Of a stretch of 22,540 bases of DNA, positions 7,474-14,571 are shown piece by piece (the first letter of the stretch is position 1; the number at the start of each line of letters is the position of its first letter). A program made the translations under genes and the position numbers. Source of the DNA: an uncultured Coriobacteriaceae bacterium (GTDB lineage Bacteria > Actinomycetota > Coriobacteriia > Coriobacteriales > QAMH01). The stretch is from positions 1-22,540 of the forward strand of contig UQUH01000026.1 in assembly GCA_900544245.1 (NCBI GenBank). The letters run 5' to 3'. The notes below the pieces were generated by a model. The model had not been told where the DNA came from, made no database searches, and saw only the letters and a list, made by a program, of their open reading frames with translations.

Positions 7474-8187
7474 CTAGCTGACGGTCGTTCCGACGTGCTC
7501 TCCCTTGAGCACGCGATCGATGTTACCCGGCTTGTGCAAATTGAACACGATGATGGGAATGCCGTTGTCCATGCACAGCGTCGTGGCAGTCGAATCCATG
7601 ACGTGCAGTTCGCGAGAGAGCACCTCCATGTAGGAAATCTCGTCGAATTTGGTCGCGTCGGGATTGGCGTGCGGGTCGCTATCGTAGATGCCATCGACCT
7701 GCGTCGCCTTGAGAATGGCCTCGGCGTCAATCTCGCAGGCACGGAGCGCGGCCGTGGTGTCGGTTGTGAAGTACGGGTTACCCGTGCCGCCCGCGAATAT
7801 GACGACGCGCCCCTTCTCGAGATGGCGAATGGCCTTGCGGCGAATGTAGGGTTCGGCGACCTCCTGCATGCTGATCGCCGATTGCACGCGCGTGTCGACG
7901 CCCGCGCGCTCGAGCCCCTCCTGCAGGGCGAGCGCGTTCATGATGGTTGCGAGCATGCCGATGTAATCGGCATGCGCACGGTCCATGCCCTCGGCAGCGC
8001 CAGCGAGCCCGCGGAAGATGTTGCCGCCTCCCACCGTGATGGCGAGCTCGACGCCGCCGTCGACGATCTGCGCGATCTGCGAGGCTATCTCGCTGATGAC
8101 CTTGGGATCGATGCCGTAGCCCTGCTCGCCTTGCAGCGCCTCGCCCGAAAGCTTGAGCAAGATGCGCTTGTACTTGTAGTTGCCCAT
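7474..8187 (-). CDS. pyrH: UMP kinase
   Basis: Phosphorylates UMP to UDP with ATP, the first committed step to UTP and CTP; a hexameric amino-acid-kinase-fold enzyme. The 237 residues contain KRILLKLSGEAL at the N-terminus. They also contain ITVGGGNIFRG, DYIGMLATIMNALALQ (PyrH signature), VVIFAGGTGNPYFTTDTTAALRA and VDGIYDSDP. The ATG at 8187 is set by the KLSGEAL core and an upstream GGGAG with short spacing; the longer in-frame extension is arginine-rich and unrelated. It lies 29 bases after efp. In most bacteria rpsB-tsf precedes pyrH; here efp takes that place. Confidence 0.98.
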   Translation of the reverse strand: MGNYKYKRILLKLSGEALQGEQGYGIDPKVISEIASQIAQIVDGGVELAITVGGGNIFRGLAGAAEGMDRAHADYIGMLATIMNALALQEGLERAGVDTRVQSAISMQEVAEPYIRRKAIRHLEKGRVVIFAGGTGNPYFTTDTTAALRACEIDAEAILKATQVDGIYDSDPHANPDATKFDEISYMEVLSRELHVMDSTATTLCMDNGIPIIVFNLHKPGNIDRVLKGEHVGTTVS

Positions 8188-8216
8188 ATGACTCCCTTTT
8201 CCGAGCTGGGCCGATA

Positions 8217-8777
8217 CTAGAGCCGCTCGACGAAGCGGCCGTCGCGCGTGTCGATCTTGACCTTGTCGCCAACCTCGAGGAAGAGCGGGACCTTGATCTC
8301 GGCGCCCGTCTCGCACACGGCGGGCTTGGTACCGCTCTGGACGGTGTTGCCCTTGAAACCGGGCTCGGTCTCGGTGATCTCGAGCTCGACGAACATGGGG
8401 GGCTCGACGTTGATGAGCTCGCCATCGGCATACTGCGCCAGGCAGGTGTCACCCTCCTTGAGCCACTTCTCGTTGTCGCCGATGATGGCCGCGGGAACCT
8501 CCGGCTGCTCGTAGGTCACGGGATCCATGAAGTAGAAGGTGTCACCATCGGTCCAAGAGTATTCCATCTCCTTGGTCTCGAGACGCACGTCATCGAACTT
8601 GTCGTTGGGCCTGAAGGTGTACTCGACGACACGGCCCGTGGAGACGTCCTTGAGCTTGGTGCGGATGAAGGCACCGCCCTTGCCGGGCTTCACGTGCTGG
8701 AACTCGACGATGGTGCAGAGCTTGTTGTTGTACTTGATGCACATGCCGTTCTTGAAGTTTGAGGGCTGAACACTCAC
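8217..8777 (-). CDS. efp: Translation elongation factor P
   Basis: Binds between the P and E sites and helps the ribosome make polyproline bonds. The 186 residues hold three beta-barrel domains, with the tip loop HVKPGKGGAF in domain I (Lys 33 at the position modified in other bacteria). The C-terminal signature region (GFKGNTVQSGTKPAVCETGAEIKVPLFLEVGD) is present. The GTG at 8777 gives the normal family length and has AGAAAGG 9 bases upstream. The in-frame ATG at 8801 would add eight residues and has its purine run too close. A TTGACA box lies upstream. No EF-P lysine-modifying enzyme gene is in the window, so the modification state is unknown. Confidence 0.97.
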   Translation of the reverse strand: MSVQPSNFKNGMCIKYNNKLCTIVEFQHVKPGKGGAFIRTKLKDVSTGRVVEYTFRPNDKFDDVRLETKEMEYSWTDGDTFYFMDPVTYEQPEVPAAIIGDNEKWLKEGDTCLAQYADGELINVEPPMFVELEITETEPGFKGNTVQSGTKPAVCETGAEIKVPLFLEVGDKVKIDTRDGRFVERL

Positions 8778-8805
8778 TTTAAACTGCCTTTCTCTCGACA
8801 TATCC

Positions 8806-8832
8806 TTGATATTCTACTCTATCGCCTGTCAA
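8806..8832 (-). promoter_or_regulatory. Candidate promoter for the efp-pyrH-frr-uppS array
   Basis: The minus strand has a perfect TTGACA (8832-8827) followed after 15 bases by TATCAA (8811-8806). This is about 30 bases before the efp start. The spacing is shorter than ideal. It is the best sigma70-like match in the divergent efp/pepP gap. Confidence 0.45.
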
Positions 8833-8872
8833 AGGTGGACGGTGGTTTGGGTAAGCGAGCAAGCTGGTCGCC

Positions 8873-8900
8873 TTGCGCGCACGCCGTCTTGCCATACAAT
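8873..8900 (+). promoter_or_regulatory. Candidate promoter for pepP
   Basis: TTGCGC (8873-8878) and TACAAT (8895-8900) are separated by 16 bases. Transcription would start near 8907, giving an 80-base leader that contains the hairpin at 8925-8961. Judged by eye only. Confidence 0.35.
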
Positions 8901-8924
8901 GGCATGCAAGCGGATATGCCGGCA

Positions 8925-8961
8925 GACCAGACAGACGTCGCCAGAGCACTTTTGTCTGGTC
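8925..8961. repeat. REP-like palindrome in the pepP leader
   Basis: GACCAGACA (8925-8933) pairs perfectly with TGTCTGGTC (8953-8961). The left arm and next bases (AGACAGACGT) resemble the arm of the inverted repeat at 733-810 (AGACAGATGT). The outer bases differ in both arms in a compensating way (CC/GG against TG/CA). It may be a diverged single REP unit, or simply a regulatory hairpin of the pepP leader. Confidence 0.45.
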
Positions 8962-8986
8962 ATGCGACTGCCAAGAAGGATGCGAT

Positions 8987-10090
8987 ATGCGAGCAACACA
9001 CAGAATCGAACAGGTACAGCGACTTCTCGAGGAGCAGACGCTCGATGCGATCATCGTGCGCGCGAACAGTGACCTGTTCTGGCTCACGGGCTTCGAAGAC
9101 GTCTTCGACACCGAGCAGGCGCATGTCGCCATCATCACGCGGCGGGACTGCATCCTGCACACCGACACGCGCTACGAAACTGCCATGCGCGAGAAATCCA
9201 GCGAGGAGGGCATCTGGCAAATAGACGCGTCACGTGACCGCGAGGTCGAGTTCATCTCCCGCATGCTCGCCGATCTCAAGCTCGTCACCGGACGCATCGC
9301 CATCGACGAGGCCATGCCCTTGAGTCTATACCGCAAGTATTCGGATGCCATGCCCAACGCGCGCTTCAAAGAGCGCTCCGACGACATCCTCAAGCTACGC
9401 GCCGTCAAGGATGCCGACGAAATTGCGACCATGAAACGCGCGCAGGACATAGCCTCACAAGCCTTCATGGAGACGATTTCCAACCTCAAACCCGGCATGA
9501 GCGAGCGTGACGCCTCGCTCGAGCTCGAATTCGCGATGAAGCGCCTGGGGGCAAGCGAGCTCGCCTTCGCGAACATCGTCGCGAGCGGCCCCAACGGTGC
9601 TAAGCCCCATGCCGTTCCCTCCAACCGTCTGCTCGAAGCCGGCGACTTCGTCGTCTTCGACTTTGGCGCACGCGTGGGCGGCTATTGCTCGGACACGACG
9701 CGCACGGTGTGCATCGGCGCCGCAAACGACGAGCAGATACGCGTATACGAGGCAGTACGCAGGGCAAACGAATGGGTTGCGGCGAATATCAAGCCGGGCG
9801 TGACGGGCGCGAGGATGCACGAGCTGGCCGAAAGCGAACTCGCCAAGGCGGGCTTCGCGAACAAGATGGGGCACTCGCTCGGACATGGCGTGGGCATCGA
9901 CATCCACGAGCTGCCGCTGCTCTCGCCCACCAACAAGGAGGCGCTTGTCGCGGGCAACGTCGTGACCGACGAGCCGGGCATCTACCTACCAGGTGAGATG
10001 GGCGTACGCATCGAGGATTGCGGCGTAGTCACCGAAAACGGCTTCGAGAGCTTCTGCGACATCACGCACGAGCTCATGATGATTGAGTAA
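8987..10090 (+). CDS. pepP: Xaa-Pro dipeptidase/aminopeptidase (M24B)
   Basis: Cytosolic dinuclear-metal peptidase that removes an N-terminal residue preceding proline. The 367 residues have a creatinase-like N-terminal domain (to about 120) and a pita-bread catalytic domain. The metal ligands are visible: Asp in VVFDFGA and SDTTRT, His in HSLGHGVGIDIHE, Glu in TDEPGIYLPGE, and the last Glu in GVRIEDCGVV. The ATG at 8987 has AAGAAGGA 6 bases upstream and is followed at once by family-like sequence (RIEQVQRLL). It is the only plus-strand gene between 809 and 15246. In many Gram-positive genomes aroQ, pepP and efp are collinear; here both neighbours are on the other strand. The element B hairpin begins right after its stop. 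Confidence 0.95.
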   Translation: MRATHRIEQVQRLLEEQTLDAIIVRANSDLFWLTGFEDVFDTEQAHVAIITRRDCILHTDTRYETAMREKSSEEGIWQIDASRDREVEFISRMLADLKLVTGRIAIDEAMPLSLYRKYSDAMPNARFKERSDDILKLRAVKDADEIATMKRAQDIASQAFMETISNLKPGMSERDASLELEFAMKRLGASELAFANIVASGPNGAKPHAVPSNRLLEAGDFVVFDFGARVGGYCSDTTRTVCIGAANDEQIRVYEAVRRANEWVAANIKPGVTGARMHELAESELAKAGFANKMGHSLGHGVGIDIHELPLLSPTNKEALVAGNVVTDEPGIYLPGEMGVRIEDCGVVTENGFESFCDITHELMMIE

Positions 10091-10275
10091 GGCATACGCG
10101 AGGCGGCGTCCTATCGAGAAGGCCCGCGAAGTGAAACGGCAGAACGGCAAAGCGACCTTGCGAGGACTGTTTGAGCACGCGCCCTTTGCGTGCGAGTTCC
10201 GCAGCAGCTTTGCCGTTTTGCCGTTTCGTTCACGAGCGAAGTCCGATCGATAGGACGCCGCCTCGCGTAGGCACC
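10091..10275 (+). repeat. Structured intergenic element B: second copy of the conserved 51-base head on a very long stem
   Basis: The full gap between the convergent stops of pepP and aroQ is one hairpin. The outer arm 10095-10117 is perfectly complementary to 10247-10269 (23 bp, TACGCGAGGCGG...). The inner arm 10133-10153 pairs with 10207-10227 (20 of 21). An asymmetric internal loop separates the two stems. The apical part 10160-10210 matches the head of element A at 48 of 51 positions. It starts GCGAGGACTGT, contains the GCACGC/GCGTGC mini-hairpin, and ends GTTCCGCAGC plus AGCTT. Both heads are closed by AAGC/GCTT. The stem sequence does not match that of element A. No T-run follows on either strand. 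It lies downstream of pepP in sense, as element A does for ispG. Function unknown. Confidence 0.88.
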
Positions 10276-10276
10276 A

Positions 10277-10708
10277 TCAGGAAAGGTGCTCCAAGACCAT
10301 GTCGACGCCGCGCAGATAGCCTTCCGGCCCGAGCCCCTTGATTTGCCCGATGCATGCGTCGGCGAGCACGGAATGGCGGCGAAACTCCTCGCGCTTCGAG
10401 ATATCCGAGATGTGCACCTCGACGACCGGCGTGGTGACCGAGCTGATCGCATCGTGCAGGGCGTAGCTGTAATGCGTGTGCGCGCCGGGGTTGTAGACGA
10501 TGCCGTCATAGACACCCTGGCTCGCGTGGATCTCGTCAATGAGCTCGCCTTCGTGGTTGGACTGGAAGCAATCCATGTCGGCTCCATGCGCGCGCGCATA
10601 GGCAACCGTATCGGCCTCGATGTCGGCAAGCGTCGTCGTTCCGTAGACCTCCGGCTCGCGCTGTCCCAGCAAGTTGAGATTTGGCCCGTTCATCAAGAGC
10701 AGCTTCAT
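10277..10708 (-). CDS. aroQ: 3-dehydroquinate dehydratase, type II
   Basis: Third step of the shikimate pathway: removes water from 3-dehydroquinate to give 3-dehydroshikimate; a small dodecameric enzyme. The 143 residues carry the whole type II pattern. This includes NGPNLNLLGQREPEVYG with catalytic Arg and Tyr 22, then QSNHEGELIDEIH, NPGAHTHYSYALHDAI and VEVHISDISKREEFR. The ATG at 10708 overlaps the aroB stop by 4 bases (ATGA), so it is probably translated by coupling. It is the last gene of the thyX-yqhQ-aroC-aroK-aroB-aroQ operon and ends against the hairpin element B. Confidence 0.97.
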   Translation of the reverse strand: MKLLLMNGPNLNLLGQREPEVYGTTTLADIEADTVAYARAHGADMDCFQSNHEGELIDEIHASQGVYDGIVYNPGAHTHYSYALHDAISSVTTPVVEVHISDISKREEFRRHSVLADACIGQIKGLGPEGYLRGVDMVLEHLS

Positions 10709-11856
10709 GCCTGACCCCACATCTTCCCGCCGTTTTGCTCGATGAGACGCTCCTTGGCCGCGCACCACGCTCGCAGATGCTCCATGATAATGTCATCGGG
10801 AACACTCACGAGCTTCCACTTCGCGATATCCTCGAGCAAGACGAAGCGTATCTGGCCGCCGCGGCACTTCTTGTCGCCCTTCATGAGGTTGAAGAGACGT
10901 TCGGCCGGTGCGACCCAGGGGAGCTCCGGTAGTCCCAGACGATCGAGCAGCACATCCGTCGCCTTGACGACTGACACGTCACAACCCAGCACCTCGACAG
11001 ACAGGCGCGCCGCGAAACGCATGCCCTCGGCAACGGCGCGGCCATGCGCGATGGTACCGTAACCGGCAGCGTTCTCGATGGCATGCGCGAGCGTGTGACC
11101 GTAGTTGAGGCACTCGCGCACACCGGCGGATTCGGTGCTGTCGGCACTCACCACGGAAGCCTTGAACTCGGCGGTCATATAGACGATTTCCTCGAGGAGC
11201 TCGGTATCATGGGAAACGAGGCCGTCAGCGTTGTCGCGCAGCCATTCGAAGAAGGAGCGGCGCGGGGCGACGAAGGAGCTCTTGGCGATCTCGGCAAAGC
11301 CGTTTGCCCAGTCCTCGTCGAGCAGGGTCTTGAGGCAGCGGATGTCGGAGCATACGAAGATGGGCTGGTGGAAGGTGCCGACGAGGTTCTTGCCGGCCTG
11401 CAGGTTGACGCCCGTCTTTCCGCCGATGGAGGAATCCACCATGGCGAGTAGCGTCGTGGGAACCTGGATGAAGTCGATGCCGCGCATGTAGGTGGAGGCG
11501 ACGAAACCGGCCAAATCGCCCACCACCCCGCCGCCACAGGCGACGATGAAGTCGTCACGCGTGAAGCCGTAGCGCGCGACGGCCTCCCACAGCTCGTTTG
11601 CCAGCTCGACTGACTTCGAGTTCTCGCCCGGTGGGACGAGCAGGTCGTAGACCTCGAATCCGGCCTCCTCCAGGCGCTTCTTCACGAGCTTTCCGTAGGC
11701 GGGCCCCACGTTCTCGTCTGATATGACGAGTGCGCGCTTGCATTCCTTGAGATCACGCGCCGTCGACGAGAGCGCGGAAAGCGCCCCGCTGCCGATGCGG
11801 ATGTCGTAGACGTGCCCGCTCGGCAGTGCCACGTGGATGATGCGGTCCCTGCTCAT
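10705..11856 (-). CDS. aroB: 3-dehydroquinate synthase
   Basis: Second step of the shikimate pathway: closes DAHP to 3-dehydroquinate using NAD and a divalent metal. The 383 residues show the NAD-binding and active-site block GGGVVGDLAGFVASTYMRG. QVPTTLLAMVDSSIGGKTGVN and NLVGTFHQP follow. The metal-ligand region NYGHTLAHAIE is present. A C-terminal tail (AKERLIEQNGGKMWGQA) is slightly longer than in many homologues. The ATG at 11856 has GGGAGGGG 5 bases upstream and overlaps the aroK stop by 4 bases. The longer in-frame ORF upstream lies antisense-like inside aroK and is rejected. Confidence 0.97.
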   Translation of the reverse strand: MSRDRIIHVALPSGHVYDIRIGSGALSALSSTARDLKECKRALVISDENVGPAYGKLVKKRLEEAGFEVYDLLVPPGENSKSVELANELWEAVARYGFTRDDFIVACGGGVVGDLAGFVASTYMRGIDFIQVPTTLLAMVDSSIGGKTGVNLQAGKNLVGTFHQPIFVCSDIRCLKTLLDEDWANGFAEIAKSSFVAPRRSFFEWLRDNADGLVSHDTELLEEIVYMTAEFKASVVSADSTESAGVRECLNYGHTLAHAIENAAGYGTIAHGRAVAEGMRFAARLSVEVLGCDVSVVKATDVLLDRLGLPELPWVAPAERLFNLMKGDKKCRGGQIRFVLLEDIAKWKLVSVPDDIIMEHLRAWCAAKERLIEQNGGKMWGQA

Positions 11857-12380
11857 AGCAGCCCCTCCCGTTCGAGAGCCTTTTTGCATTGGTTGGCGAC
11901 CTGGTAGACGGTCTTGCCCGATGACTTGATGGTGATGTCGGCCACCTCGCGATACCACGGCATGCGCTCCGCGTATATCTCCTCGACGGGGCGCTCGCCC
12001 GAAAGCAGCGGGCGGGTCGTGGGGTTCGAGATGCGCCCGATGGCCTCCTCGAGAGGAACGTCAAGGAAGATGACCGTGCCCAACGACTCGAGTATGGGGC
12101 GATTCGCCGGATTGCAGACGATGCCTCCCCCGCACGAGATGATCGAACGCCCTTCGTACTTGAGCCCGGCAAGCGTCTCGGTCTCGATGCGGCGAAAGCC
12201 CTCCTCGCCCTCTTCGGCGAAGATGCGGGGGATCTTGCGATGCTGAATGGCCTCGATGCGGTAGTCGACGTCGATGAGCGACAGGCCCGTGATCGCGGAC
12301 AGCCGACGCGAGACGCTCGTCTTGCCCGAACCCATGAATCCCACGAGCAGGATGTGGTCGTTGCAGGTTTCGCGCGTCAT
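11853..12380 (-). CDS. aroK: Shikimate kinase
   Basis: Phosphorylates shikimate at O3 with ATP. The 175-residue P-loop kinase has Walker A GFMGSGKTSVSRRL near residue 13, the shikimate-binding DVDYRIE, and the CGGGIV loop. The lid region (NPTTRPLLSGERPVEEIYAER) follows. The ATG at 12380 overlaps the aroC TGA by 4 bases, and a GGGAG lies 11 bases upstream inside aroC. The C-terminal helix is normal. An in-frame start 30 bases upstream is possible but not needed. Confidence 0.96.
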   Translation of the reverse strand: MTRETCNDHILLVGFMGSGKTSVSRRLSAITGLSLIDVDYRIEAIQHRKIPRIFAEEGEEGFRRIETETLAGLKYEGRSIISCGGGIVCNPANRPILESLGTVIFLDVPLEEAIGRISNPTTRPLLSGERPVEEIYAERMPWYREVADITIKSSGKTVYQVANQCKKALEREGLL

Positions 12381-13522
12381 AAGGCTATGCGCTCCCGATA
12401 CGCGTCGCAAGCGGCGATGACGTCGTCAACCACGTCAGCGCCGAACTTCTCGAGATAGGCATCGGCGAGCACGAAGGCGATCTCGGCCTCGGCCACGACG
12501 GCGGCGGCGGGCACCGCACAGACATCGGAGCGCTCCTTGGATGCCTTGACGGGCATGAGCGTGTCGGTGTCGACCGTGTCAAGCGGCTGCATCATGGTCG
12601 GGATGGGCTTCATCGCGCAGGCCATGACGAGGGGCTCGCCCGTGGTCATGCCGCCTTCGAGGCCGCCGGCGTTATTGCTCGCGCGGGTAAAGCCAGTCGC
12701 CTCGCTATAGTAAATGGAATCATGCACGCGAGAGCCGGGACGTCGTGCCGCCTCGAAACCGAGACCGAACTCCACGCCCTTGATGGCGGGAATCGAAAAC
12801 GCCGCGGCACCCAGACGGGAAGTCAGGCGGGCGGGACCCGACGCGTAACTTCCGAGCCCCGGGACAAGCCCCTCGGCGATGACGACGAACTCCCCGCCCA
12901 GCGACTCGCCCTTGGCGCGCGCATCGTCGATGAGCTCCTTCATGGCGCGGGTCGTCGTCTCGTCAGGGCAGCGGCACTCCGAGGCCTCGATGGCCGCGCG
13001 TTCGGCGGACACGTCCTTCGGAAGCTCGACGGAACCAATGCGACGCACGTAGGAGTAGACCTCGACGCCAAGTTCCGCGAGTAGCGCCTTGGCGATACCG
13101 CCGGCCGCGACGCGTGCGGCGGTCTCACGTGCGCTCGAGCGCTCGAGAATGTCGCGCGCGTCATCTGAGGCGATCTTGAGCATGCCCACGAGGTCAGCAT
13201 GGCCGGGGCGCGGACAAGTCTCGCGTTTCAGGTCGGTCGGAGCGTCACCGTCCACGGCCATGCGGTCGGTCCAGTTGGCGAAATCATCATTCACGACCTG
13301 CAACGTGATGGGCGTACCAAGCGTCTTGGAGAACCGCACGCCGGAGAGGATGCTCGCGGTATCATGCTCGATCTTCTGTCGACCACCACGACCGTAGCCG
13401 CCCTGACGACGCGCAAGATCGCGATTGATCGCCTCGATGTCGATGGATACGCCAGCGGGAACGCCCGTCACGATGGCCGTGAGTGCCGGCCCGTGCGACT
13501 CGCCTGCTGTGACAAACTCCAT
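12377..13522 (-). CDS. aroC: Chorismate synthase
   Basis: Last common step of aromatic synthesis: eliminates phosphate from EPSP to give chorismate, with reduced FMN as cofactor. The 381 residues contain the N-terminal GESHGP signature and RRQGGYGRGGRQKIEHD. They also contain RPGHADLVGMLK, RSSARETAARVAAG and NNAGGLEGGMTTGEPLV. Length matches the bacterial bifunctional-free type. The ATG at 13522 has GGGGAGAGG just upstream and leads straight into EFVTAGESHG. It is first of the four tightly coupled aro genes, 14 bases after the DUF1385 gene. EPSP synthase (aroA) and shikimate dehydrogenase (aroE) are not in the window. Confidence 0.97.
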   Translation of the reverse strand: MEFVTAGESHGPALTAIVTGVPAGVSIDIEAINRDLARRQGGYGRGGRQKIEHDTASILSGVRFSKTLGTPITLQVVNDDFANWTDRMAVDGDAPTDLKRETCPRPGHADLVGMLKIASDDARDILERSSARETAARVAAGGIAKALLAELGVEVYSYVRRIGSVELPKDVSAERAAIEASECRCPDETTTRAMKELIDDARAKGESLGGEFVVIAEGLVPGLGSYASGPARLTSRLGAAAFSIPAIKGVEFGLGFEAARRPGSRVHDSIYYSEATGFTRASNNAGGLEGGMTTGEPLVMACAMKPIPTMMQPLDTVDTDTLMPVKASKERSDVCAVPAAAVVAEAEIAFVLADAYLEKFGADVVDDVIAACDAYRERIAL

Positions 13523-13536
13523 GCCTCTCCCCTTCC

Positions 13537-14568
13537 CTATGCGCCTTGCTCGGCCTTGCGCGCCTCGAGCTCCTCGCGGGCGAGCACGAGATTCATGGCG
13601 GCAATGGCGCATTCAATCATACCCTCATCGGGTGGATTCGTCGTGAGACGCTGCATCTGCATGCCGGGCCACAAGATGACGCGCACCAGCTTATTATCCG
13701 GATGCGAGCCAGCCCATTTGACGGTGACCTCGTAGGAAACGCCGGCGATGATGGGCAACAGGACGATGCGCGTGACCATGATGAGCACGAAGCGCAACGG
13801 CCCGTCGGTAACGCCCGTGAGATCGACAAGCGCGTTGATGGGCTGCCCCAGCACCGTGTAGACGAAGATGGCGATGAGCATGACCATGATGATGAAGGCA
13901 GTGCCGCAGCGCACGTGCAAACGTGGGAAGCGCATCGCAACGCCAGGATCGAGGACCTCACCATGCTCGTAGCAATGGATGGTCTTGTGCTCGGCACCGT
14001 GGTAGCTGAACATGCGCCGTATATCCTTCATCAAGCTGATAAGCCAGATGTAGACGATGAAGATCGCGACGCGCACGATGCCATCGAAGATGTTCCAGGC
14101 AACCGAGTTCATGCTCTCCTCGCCCAGCACGAGATTGCTCAGCGCCGCGGGCAAGACGACGAAGATGACGATGCCGAGTACGATGCCGACAATCATCGAA
14201 ATGGTCATGAGGGCGCCCGTGCCGCCCGACTTCTTGTCGGCGTCAAGCTCGTTCGCGTCGTCGGATTCTTCCTCGTCCCACTCATACGCATGCTCGCTCG
14301 ATATGCCAAGCGCTTTGTAGCCGAGCGCGAGCGATTCGACGAACGCCGTGCAACCCCTGATGACGGGCCAGTACATCCACGCGTTCTTCTTGCGACCGGA
14401 TGCCAGGTCGTGTTCCTCGGTGTAGATGCTACCATCGGGCGTGCGCACGGCAACCGCCCAGTTGTAGCGACCGCGCATCATGATGCCCTCGATGAGGGCC
14501 TGCCCACCGATATGCGTCCGCGTCCGGACGTCCGAATCGGCCTCGAATGCCTTGCGTGACTCGCCCAA
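13537..14568 (-). CDS. DUF1385 / YqhQ-family multipass membrane protein
   Basis: The family is widespread in Gram-positive bacteria and its function is not firmly known. The 343 residues begin with the conserved THIGGQALIEGIMMRG and continue with WPVIRG. An acidic linker (about 93-110, WDEEESDDANELDADKK) precedes about four membrane segments. These lie around 118-145 (TISMIVGIVLGIVIFVVL), 160-178, 226-243 and 262-283. The hallmark YHGAEHKTIHCYEHG and FPRLHVRCGTAFIIMV motifs lie between helices, and their His and Cys residues could bind metal or cofactor. The start is TTG at 14568, 3 bases after the thyX stop, with GGAG 9 bases upstream. It lies in the aro operon, but nothing in its sequence ties it to aromatic synthesis. 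Confidence 0.88.
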   Translation of the reverse strand: MGESRKAFEADSDVRTRTHIGGQALIEGIMMRGRYNWAVAVRTPDGSIYTEEHDLASGRKKNAWMYWPVIRGCTAFVESLALGYKALGISSEHAYEWDEEESDDANELDADKKSGGTGALMTISMIVGIVLGIVIFVVLPAALSNLVLGEESMNSVAWNIFDGIVRVAIFIVYIWLISLMKDIRRMFSYHGAEHKTIHCYEHGEVLDPGVAMRFPRLHVRCGTAFIIMVMLIAIFVYTVLGQPINALVDLTGVTDGPLRFVLIMVTRIVLLPIIAGVSYEVTVKWAGSHPDNKLVRVILWPGMQMQRLTTNPPDEGMIECAIAAMNLVLAREELEARKAEQGA

Positions 14569-14571
14569 GGA

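Noticed and set aside
10111..10629. Minus-strand open frame reading through element B into aroQ
   Set aside because: Its peptide CGTRTQRARAQTVLA recurs in the frame over element A only because the DNA head is repeated; it is a repeat signature, not a protein.
13546..14559. Plus-strand open frame of 337 codons opposite the DUF1385 gene
   Set aside because: Exact antisense shadow of a well-supported gene in GC-rich DNA; very rich in Asp, His, Arg and Gly with no family pattern.
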